A stretch of 64,000 nucleotides of DNA, from the NCBI GenBank assembly GCA_018714805.1, contig DVMW01000043.1, positions 1 to 64,000 on the forward strand, written 5' to 3'. Both the position numbers and the translations under genes were made by a program. This DNA comes from Candidatus Fimenecus excrementigallinarum (GTDB lineage Bacteria; Bacillota; Clostridia; Oscillospirales; Acutalibacteraceae). The number at the start of each line of letters is the position of its first letter. Positions within the stretch are counted from its first letter, which is position 1. Under the pieces are notes generated by a model. That model was not told the DNA's origin, did no database searches, and saw only the letters and a program-made list of their open reading frames with translations. Below are positions 57,113 through 64,000 of the stretch, in pieces.

Positions 57113-60100
57113 ATGCTGCATCTTCTGCTCGGCCGCAGCGGCAGCGGGAAGACGACGTTTGTGCGAAACACCATTGCCGAGCGGCTGCACGCCGGGGACA
57201 CCGGGCTTTTGCTTCTGGTCCCGGAGCAATACTCCTATGCGTCCGAACGTGCGATGCTCTCGCTTGTGGGCCCGCGCGAGCTTGATGGGCTTTCCATCGT
57301 CAGCTTCACGCGGCTTGCCGAGACGGTGCTGCAGGAGAAAATGCCTTCGCGCCTGCCGCAGGTGGATGACGGGATGCGCGCGGTGCTGATGCGCCTGGCG
57401 ATTGATGCGCTCGGCGACCATACGAAAATCTTTGAACGCTATGCGCGGCGGCCGCAGCTTCTGCATACGCTTGTTTCCTTCGCCAAGGAGCTGAAGCAAT
57501 GCGCCGTGCCCGTCGGCGCGCTCGACGCCGCGATGAACAAGCTGTCGGTCGGCGCGCTGCGGGAAAAGGTCTCCGAGCTCTCGCTGCTTATGCAAATGTA
57601 CGAGACGCTTTTGCATGAGCGCTTCTCGGACGACACGGACGCGCTCACGCTTTTGGCTTCCTGCATTTCGGCCGACGCCACATTTCAAAACAAAACCGTG
57701 TTTGTCGACGCGTTTGCCGGCTTTACCGCGCAGGAGCGGCAGGTTCTGCGCGCGCTGTTTGCCGCCTGCCGGGATGTGTATATTACGCTGACGCTGCCGG
57801 ACAGGCGTGCGCAGGAGGACGCGGCCTTCGGCGTGTTCGACAATGTTGAACGGGAAATGGAAATGCTGAAAGCGGCGGCGCGCGAGGCGGGCGCGCAGGT
57901 GGCAAAGCCTGTCTGGTTCACGGTTTCGCCGGAGTCAAAGCCGCAGGGCCTTCAGCATTTGGAACGCGGGCTGTTTTGCGCACGGAAAACGCCGATGCCG
58001 GGCGCCGTTGCCTGTATCAAGATGTCCGCGGCCGCAAACCGCGCCCAGGAAAGCGATATGGTCGCGCGCGCCATTTGCGGCCTGCTGCGCGACGAAGGAT
58101 ACCGGGCCAGGGAGATTGCCGTTGTCCAGAGAAGAAAGGACACCTACGACTTTCATTTGCGCACGGCTTTTCGGAAATACGGCGTGCCGTATTTTGAGGA
58201 CCGTCGCCAGCCGGTCAAGACCCAGCCGCTTATGCAGCTGACGGACAGCCTGCTTTCCATGGGCGTGAGCGGCATTACGACCGAGGAACTGCTGCGGTAT
58301 CTGAAAACCGGGCTTTGCGGGCTTTCCATAGAGGAGATTGCCGCGCTCGAAGGCTATGCCGTGCTCTGGGGCGTGGACCGCGCGCAATGGCGGACGGATT
58401 TCACCGCCAACCCGGACGGACTCGGTGTGGAAATGCAGGCGGAGCAGGAAAAGACGCTGGCGCGGCTCAACGCGCTGCGCCGGCGGGCGGTCGAGCCCGT
58501 ACTCCGTTTTCGCAAGACGTTTCGAGCCGGCGCCGGCGAGCAAAAGGCGCGCGCGCTTTTTGACGTGCTGCAGTCGCTTGCCGTCCCGGATGCGCTCAAC
58601 GAACTCGCAGCCACGCTTCGCGCGGCCGGCCGGCCGGAACTTGCCGAACAGCAGGACGCCGTTTGGACGCTGCTCATGCAGATGCTCGACGCCCTGGCGG
58701 CCGCCTGCGGTGAGGCGGAAATGGAGCCGGCGCGCTTTTATACGCTTTTTACGATACTGCTGGACCATGCGGATATCGGAACTTTGCCGCAGGGCCTCGA
58801 TACGGTTACGCTCGGCACGGCGGACCGCATCCGCATGGACCCGCCGCGCGCCGTATTTTTGGTAGGGGCAAACGACGGCGTGTTCCCGGAGCCGCCGCCG
58901 ACGGACGGCGTGTTCAGCAGCCGGGAGCGTCAGGCGCTTGCCGAGGCGGGGCTGGAGCTTTCGGACACGGTGGAATACAAGGCCGTGGATGAGCGCAGCT
59001 TCGTGTATGATGCGGTGACGCTGCCGAAGGAAAAGCTCTTTGTTTCCTGGTCGTCTACCGATTTCCAGGGCAATGCGCTGCGCCCGTCGGTGCTTGTCCG
59101 GGAGCTTTTGGAGCTGTTTCCCGACCTTCCGGTGTCGGACGACGCATTGCTCGACGCGTTTTCCCGCGCGCAAAGCGAGGCGTCGGCCTTTGAAGCGCTC
59201 GCAGACGCCGAAGGTCTTTCTGCGGAGCAGGCCGAAACGCTGCGCGCCTATTTCCGGGAAAAGCCCGCCTATAAAGACCGGCTTTCCGCGCTGGACCGCG
59301 CCGTCTCGCACACGGCGGCCGCTTTTTATGACCCGGAGATTTCCACGCGGCTGTTCGGCAGGGATATGCTGATTTCCGCCTCCCGCGCCGAGCGGTTTTA
59401 CCAATGCCCGTTCGGGTATTTTTGCAAGTTCGGCCTTGCGTTAAAGCCCTTGAAGCAAGCGGAGCTCGACCCGGCGCAAAGCGGTACCATCATCCACTAC
59501 TGTCTCGAAAAAATCCTCGGTGAGTATGATAAGCAGACGCTTTGCGGCCTGTCCGGCGACGAGCTGCGGCGCCTTGTCGGGGAAACGATGGACGCCTATA
59601 CGCAAACGCGCCTCGGCGGCAAGGCGGATAAAGACGCGCGGTTTCTGCGGATGCTCAGGCAGCTTTCCGGCACGGTACAGGAGGTGCTGCTGCGCCTGGT
59701 TGCCGAATTTTCCGTATGCGCGTTTATTCCGACGGCGTTCGAGTTATCCATCAGCCCGGACGGCGACATCCAGCCCTATAAGCTGACGCTCAAAGACGGC
59801 GGCTCGCTTCGCATCATCGGCTCCGTCGACCGGGTGGATACGATGCAGAAGGACGAAAAAACCTATCTGCGCGTCATCGACTATAAATCCGGCGGTAAGA
59901 ATTTCGACCTCTCCGAGGTGCTGTCCGGCCTCAATATGCAGATGCTGATTTATCTCTACGCCATATTGGAAAACGGTTCGTCCGTGTTCGGTGAAACGCT
60001 TGTGCCGGCCGGGGTGCTCTATTTTCCCGCCAAAGAGGTGGGCGAAAAGCTGCCCCGCGACGCCGATGCGAAGTCGGTACTGGACGCCAAGCTTAAGGCC

Positions 60101-60463
60101 GCCCGCATGAACGGCGTGGTGCTTGCGGACGAGAATGCCATCCGCGGGATGGACAGGACCGGCTCCGGCAATTTTATCCCGGCCAAAGAGAACGGCTCTG
60201 ATTTTAAAGGAAACCTTCTTAGTCTTGACGCGTTTTCCGCCCTGAAAAAGAAGGTGGACGAAAACCTGACGGAAATGGGCGAGCGCCTGCACCGGGGCGA
60301 GATTCCGGTGCTTCCGGATGCGCGGCCGGACCATTCGGCGTGCAAGTATTGCGATTACGCGGCGGTGTGCGGGTATGAACCGGGCGACCCCGCGCGTGAA
60401 ATGCAGGACTACGGTAAATTTGACGATGTCAAAAAGCTTTTGGAAAAGGAGGGTGAGCTTTGA
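57113..60463 (+). CDS. addB: ATP-dependent nuclease subunit AddB (1116 aa)
   Basis: Partner of AddA in double-strand break resection and recombination. An N-terminal Walker A GRSGSGKTT (residues 7-15) opens an inactivated-helicase-like core. A C-terminal RecB-type nuclease has YLRVIDYKSGGK. The Fe-S cluster cysteines are in ERFYQCPFGYFCKFG and ACKYCDYAAVCGY (one plus three ligands). AAAGGGG precedes the ATG at 57113. It overlaps addA by four bases. Confidence 0.96.
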   Translation: MLHLLLGRSGSGKTTFVRNTIAERLHAGDTGLLLLVPEQYSYASERAMLSLVGPRELDGLSIVSFTRLAETVLQEKMPSRLPQVDDGMRAVLMRLAIDALGDHTKIFERYARRPQLLHTLVSFAKELKQCAVPVGALDAAMNKLSVGALREKVSELSLLMQMYETLLHERFSDDTDALTLLASCISADATFQNKTVFVDAFAGFTAQERQVLRALFAACRDVYITLTLPDRRAQEDAAFGVFDNVEREMEMLKAAAREAGAQVAKPVWFTVSPESKPQGLQHLERGLFCARKTPMPGAVACIKMSAAANRAQESDMVARAICGLLRDEGYRAREIAVVQRRKDTYDFHLRTAFRKYGVPYFEDRRQPVKTQPLMQLTDSLLSMGVSGITTEELLRYLKTGLCGLSIEEIAALEGYAVLWGVDRAQWRTDFTANPDGLGVEMQAEQEKTLARLNALRRRAVEPVLRFRKTFRAGAGEQKARALFDVLQSLAVPDALNELAATLRAAGRPELAEQQDAVWTLLMQMLDALAAACGEAEMEPARFYTLFTILLDHADIGTLPQGLDTVTLGTADRIRMDPPRAVFLVGANDGVFPEPPPTDGVFSSRERQALAEAGLELSDTVEYKAVDERSFVYDAVTLPKEKLFVSWSSTDFQGNALRPSVLVRELLELFPDLPVSDDALLDAFSRAQSEASAFEALADAEGLSAEQAETLRAYFREKPAYKDRLSALDRAVSHTAAAFYDPEISTRLFGRDMLISASRAERFYQCPFGYFCKFGLALKPLKQAELDPAQSGTIIHYCLEKILGEYDKQTLCGLSGDELRRLVGETMDAYTQTRLGGKADKDARFLRMLRQLSGTVQEVLLRLVAEFSVCAFIPTAFELSISPDGDIQPYKLTLKDGGSLRIIGSVDRVDTMQKDEKTYLRVIDYKSGGKNFDLSEVLSGLNMQMLIYLYAILENGSSVFGETLVPAGVLYFPAKEVGEKLPRDADAKSVLDAKLKAARMNGVVLADENAIRGMDRTGSGNFIPAKENGSDFKGNLLSLDAFSALKKKVDENLTEMGERLHRGEIPVLPDARPDHSACKYCDYAAVCGYEPGDPAREMQDYGKFDDVKKLLEKEGEL

Positions 60464-63400
60464 GCGGCGCGCGAAATTGGACGATGGACCAAAGCAACGC
60501 CATTTACTCCCGCGGCGGGGGACTGCTGGTTTCCGCGGCCGCCGGCTCCGGGAAAACGGCGGTTCTTGTAGAACGCGTTATCCGCCGCGTTTGCAGCGAA
60601 GCGGACGGCTGCCCGATTGACCGGCTGCTTGTTGTGACCTTTACCAATGCGGCGGCGGCGGAAATGCGCGAACGCATTGCGGCAGCGCTCGAAAAGGAGC
60701 TTGCCGCGCACCCGCAGGACGCCTATCTTTTGCGGCAGCAGATGCTGCTGCCCTCTGCGGACATCTGCACCATGGACAGCTTTTGCAGCGCGCTTGTCAA
60801 AACCCACTTTCACGCCGCGGATGTTTCCCCGGACTTCCGCATCTTAAGCGACGGGGAAAGCGAGGCGCTGCAAAGGGAGATTTTAAAAGATTGCCTGCAA
60901 GAGCTTTATGCGCAGGAAACGCCGGCGCTCGACTTTCTGACCGGCGTTTTAACAAGGGGCTCCAACGACGGCGATTTGCAGGAGACGCTGCTGACGCTGT
61001 ATACCAACGCGCAGGCGTACCCGTACCCGGAGCATTGGCTGCGGTCCATTCCCGGGCAATACGACCCAACGGTTCCCGTGCAGGAGACAGCCTGGGGTAA
61101 AGTCATTTTGCAGGAGGCAAAACGACGCGCAGAGGACTGCCGGTATACGCTCGACAGCGCCGTGAAGGCGCTGGAGGCCGAACCCGAATTGGCCGACGCG
61201 TATGCGCTGCTTGTGTCGTCGGACCGGGCGTTTCTCGACGCGCTGGAGGCGCGTGTGGATGCCCGAGACTGGGACGGCGTCGTCGACACGCTTGCCGCTT
61301 TTCGGCCGCTGCCGCTCAAAGGTACGCCGAAGGGCTATAAGGACCATCCGGCAAAAGCGCTGTTTCAGCAGGCCCGCACCGAAAATAAGGAGAAGCTGCG
61401 CAAGCTGATAAGCCTGTTCCCGGCGACTGCGGCAGAGCATCGGGAGGACATGACCCGTATGCAGCCGGCCATACAGCTGCTTATCGACACGGTCCTGCGT
61501 TTTTCCGAAAAGCTTTTCGACGCAAAAAAAGCGGAAAACGCGTATGATTTCAGCGATATCTCGCACCTTGCGCTGCAGCTTCTCGTCCGCATCGACCCGA
61601 AAACCGGCGCCTATGCGCGCACGCCGCTTGCCGAATCGCTGCGCGCGCAGTACCGCGAGATTTTGCTGGACGAATACCAGGACACAAACGATGAGCAGGA
61701 GGCCCTGTTCACGGCGCTGTCGGATGATGAAACCAACCTGTTCTGCGTCGGGGATGTCAAGCAAAGCATTTACAGCTTCCGCCTTGCCGTGCCGGATTTG
61801 TTTTTGCGCCGCCGTGCGGCGGCCTGCGACTATGACGGCACGCATTTTCCGGCGCGGATTACGCTCAGCCACAATTTTCGTTCCCGCAAGGCGGTGTGCG
61901 AGGGGATTAACCGCCTGTTTTCACAAATCATGACCAAGGAAACCTGCGGGATAGAGTACGGCGAAACCGAGCGTTTGAATCCGGCCGCGTCCTTCCCCGG
62001 AGAAGACCCGGCCGTCGAGCTGCACATTCTCGAAAAGGATTCGTTAGACGACCCCGTATTTTTTGCCGAACCCGTCCATATTGCGGCGTACATCCGCAAG
62101 CTTGTTGACGACGGGACGCCCGTGTCCGACGGGCAGGGGGGGCAGCGCCCGGTTCGGTACGGCGACATCTGTATTTTAATGCGGTCGCTTTCCGATTACG
62201 AGTCGTATATGCGCGCTTTGGAATTGTACGGCGTTCCGGCTTATTCGCAGAAAAACGGCGGCTTTTTCCAAATGCGGGAAATTCGCACGGTCGTATCCCT
62301 GCTGGAAGCAATCAACGACCCGTTCGCCGACGTCCCCCTGTGCGCCGCGCTCTATTCCCCCATCTGGGGCTTTACGCCGGACGAGCTTGCCGAAATCAAA
62401 ATGGCGGGGCAAAGCATGCCGTTTTACCGCAAGCTTACTTTGACGCACACAAAAAAGTGCGCGCGGTTTTTGCGGGATTTTGAACGGCTGCACACGCTTT
62501 CTACCGTTCTGACGCCCGTTGAGCTGCTCCGGGAAATCTATGAATCGACGGCGTTTTTCGCCATCTGCGGCGCGCTGCCGGGCGGGGAGGACCGCAAGCG
62601 CAACCTGCTGCTTCTGCTGCAGTATGCAGAGGAATACGGCGCGCACGGCAAAAACTCGCTTTCCGGCTTTTTGCGCTATCTTGAGCGCCTGCGCAGCGCG
62701 GTCGGCGCCGTTGAATCCCCGTCGGGCGTTTCGGAATTTGCAAATGTGGTCCGCATCCTTTCCATCCACAAAAGCAAGGGGCTGGAATTTCCCGTCGTGA
62801 TTCTCGCAAGGTGCGGCAGCGCCTTCAACGAAAAAGAGCTGAACAAAAAAATGGTGCTGCATCCAAAGCTGCTGCTTGGCTGCAAGGTGTATGACGCCGC
62901 CGGGGCGCGGGTTTATCCTTCCGTGCCGCTGGAGGCTGTGAAGCTTGCCAAACGGGCCGATTTGCGCGCCGAAGAGCTTCGGATTCTGTATGTGGCCATG
63001 ACCCGGGCAAAGGAACGCCTGGTTGTGGTCGGGCAGGTCGGCGCGCGCATGAAATCGGAAACGCAGCTGCGCGCGGCCGCGTTTGCACTTTCGGACGGGA
63101 AGGTCCGTCCCTCCTATGTGCGCGATTCCAACACGTATCTGTCCTGGATTTTGGCGGCGTGGATGCTTCATCCCGACGCCGACTGGCTGCGGGGGGCGTC
63201 GGGCTGCCCGCAGCCGGCGGACGCGGACGCCGCCTTCCGGCTTCGGGTTGCGTATTACGACAGCCTGGATTTGCCCGAACAGGCGCCGAAAGCCGTGCAA
63301 ACAGCTGCGGCAAATGCGGAAATGCTCGCCGGGCTGACCAGGCGCTTGTCGTTTCGCTATCCGTATCTGGCGCTGCAAAACTGCCCGGCGAAGGTCAGCG

Positions 63401-63990
63401 CCTCCGCCTTGAACGAACAGTCGACGCAGCAGGCGTATTTTGCACAGGCGCGCCCGGCTTTTCTCGGAAAGGGCGGGTTGACGCCCGCCATGCGCGGCAC
63501 GGCGACGCATACCTTTGTGCAGTTTTGTGATTTTTCCGCTGCCGCGGCGGATTTGGAGCCGGAAATCCAAAGACTGCAAACGGCCGGCGTTCTGTCGCAA
63601 GAGGAGGCCGAGGTGCTGGACCGCAGCGCGCTGCGGGGCTTTTTCGACTCCGCTTTGTTCGCCCGGATGCAGCGTGCCGCGTCTTTAGAGCGTGAGCGGA
63701 AATTCACGGTCCTTCTGCCGGCCGGCGAGTTTTTAGGCGAGATGTGCCCCGCGGCGGAGGAAAGCATATTGCTGCAAGGCGTTATGGACTGTATTTTTAC
63801 GGAGGGCGGCTCGCTCGTGCTTGTCGATTATAAGACGGACAGCGTGCGAAAACCGGAGGAGCTCGTCACGCGCTACCGGGAGCAGATGCGCGCCTACGCG
63901 CGCGCCGCGCAGCAGCTGTATGCGCGCAGGGTGGATGAAATCTATTTGTATTCCTTTTCGCTCGGCGAGGCGGTTTCGGTAAATATTTAA
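60460..63990 (+). CDS. addA: ATP-dependent helicase/nuclease subunit AddA (1176 aa)
   Basis: UvrD-like helicase plus nuclease: Q-motif WTMDQSNAIYSRGG, Walker A SAAAGSGKTAVL, Walker B LLDEYQDTND, motif III VGDVKQSIYSFR, LSIHKSKGLEFPVV and VAMTRAKERL. The C-terminal nuclease motif LVDYKTDSV with a downstream YREQMRAYARA is complete. It starts with TTG at 60460, whose last bases overlap the addB stop, six bases after GGAGGG. The stop lies just inside the window. Confidence 0.97.
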   Translation: MSGARNWTMDQSNAIYSRGGGLLVSAAAGSGKTAVLVERVIRRVCSEADGCPIDRLLVVTFTNAAAAEMRERIAAALEKELAAHPQDAYLLRQQMLLPSADICTMDSFCSALVKTHFHAADVSPDFRILSDGESEALQREILKDCLQELYAQETPALDFLTGVLTRGSNDGDLQETLLTLYTNAQAYPYPEHWLRSIPGQYDPTVPVQETAWGKVILQEAKRRAEDCRYTLDSAVKALEAEPELADAYALLVSSDRAFLDALEARVDARDWDGVVDTLAAFRPLPLKGTPKGYKDHPAKALFQQARTENKEKLRKLISLFPATAAEHREDMTRMQPAIQLLIDTVLRFSEKLFDAKKAENAYDFSDISHLALQLLVRIDPKTGAYARTPLAESLRAQYREILLDEYQDTNDEQEALFTALSDDETNLFCVGDVKQSIYSFRLAVPDLFLRRRAAACDYDGTHFPARITLSHNFRSRKAVCEGINRLFSQIMTKETCGIEYGETERLNPAASFPGEDPAVELHILEKDSLDDPVFFAEPVHIAAYIRKLVDDGTPVSDGQGGQRPVRYGDICILMRSLSDYESYMRALELYGVPAYSQKNGGFFQMREIRTVVSLLEAINDPFADVPLCAALYSPIWGFTPDELAEIKMAGQSMPFYRKLTLTHTKKCARFLRDFERLHTLSTVLTPVELLREIYESTAFFAICGALPGGEDRKRNLLLLLQYAEEYGAHGKNSLSGFLRYLERLRSAVGAVESPSGVSEFANVVRILSIHKSKGLEFPVVILARCGSAFNEKELNKKMVLHPKLLLGCKVYDAAGARVYPSVPLEAVKLAKRADLRAEELRILYVAMTRAKERLVVVGQVGARMKSETQLRAAAFALSDGKVRPSYVRDSNTYLSWILAAWMLHPDADWLRGASGCPQPADADAAFRLRVAYYDSLDLPEQAPKAVQTAAANAEMLAGLTRRLSFRYPYLALQNCPAKVSASALNEQSTQQAYFAQARPAFLGKGGLTPAMRGTATHTFVQFCDFSAAAADLEPEIQRLQTAGVLSQEEAEVLDRSALRGFFDSALFARMQRAASLERERKFTVLLPAGEFLGEMCPAAEESILLQGVMDCIFTEGGSLVLVDYKTDSVRKPEELVTRYREQMRAYARAAQQLYARRVDEIYLYSFSLGEAVSVNI

Positions 63991-64000
63991 GCGTTTTCGA

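Overview
The window reads as chromosome of an endospore-forming, high-GC member of the Clostridia, most like an Oscillospiraceae/Ruminococcaceae gut anaerobe. The grounds are Bacillota marker clusters (hprK, murB, rapZ, whiA; rplM-rpsI; addB-addA), sporulation and germination genes (spoIIGA-sigE, a gerA-type operon, bofA, a BofC-like protein, a CwlD-like amidase), strong AGGAGG-type ribosome binding sites, anaerobic Fe-S redox enzymes and many glycoside hydrolases. Genes are dense and most operons end in clear hairpin terminators. I see no tRNA, rRNA, CRISPR array, IS element or prophage.

Layout. 0-1.9 kb: a visibly lower-GC accessory stretch with an EF-hand-like protein of unknown function, a Mor-family activator and a 24-residue membrane microprotein. 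1.9-7.7 kb: a GNAT acetyltransferase, a membrane-anchored GH18 protein, a GH63-like glycosidase and a BofC-like protein. 7.8-18.6 kb: a class A PBP and a pyrimidine run pyrC-pyrF-carA-carB-pyrK-pyrD-ruvX. 18.7-22.2 kb: spoIIGA-sigE, an MBOAT O-acyltransferase and a truncated DHHW protein. 22.2-25.3 kb: a GlpA-like oxidoreductase, an FAD/NAD oxidoreductase and DUF1667. 25.4-29 kb: a secreted lipase-like protein and a GH29 fucosidase. 29.3-33.5 kb: TtcA-like, rplM-rpsI, an Fe-S aldo/keto reductase and an RluA-type synthase. 34-41.2 kb: a G5/3D wall protein, hprK, a ROK kinase, murB, rapZ, whiA and a second ROK kinase. 41.2-48.1 kb: manganese riboswitch plus mntP, an EEP hydrolase, a DUF421/DUF4363 pair, gerAA-AB-AC and an MGMT-like protein. 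48.2-54.8 kb: GH36, phosphoglucomutase, NifU-like and GH38 alpha-mannosidase. 54.9-64 kb: unknown proteins, bofA, amidase, addB-addA.

The strongest anomaly is in the pyrimidine run. CarA and CarB are full reading frames with good start signals and recognisable folds. CarA has lost the glutaminase Cys, His and Glu. CarB has lost the metal-binding signatures of both ATP-grasp halves and about 60 residues of the second, while the C-terminal allosteric MGS-like domain remains. They cannot work as an ordinary carbamoyl-phosphate synthetase and may be a repurposed pseudoenzyme pair.

A second notable point is the spoIIGA promoter. It has a 21-bp spacer, a Spo0A-box-like -35 region, and its -10 lies in the loop of the terminator of the upstream operon. 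The glycoside hydrolases (GH29, GH36, GH38, GH63-like) lack signal peptides and together suggest intracellular processing of fucose-, galactose- and mannose-containing glycans, with phosphoglucomutase and two ROK kinases feeding sugars into central metabolism.
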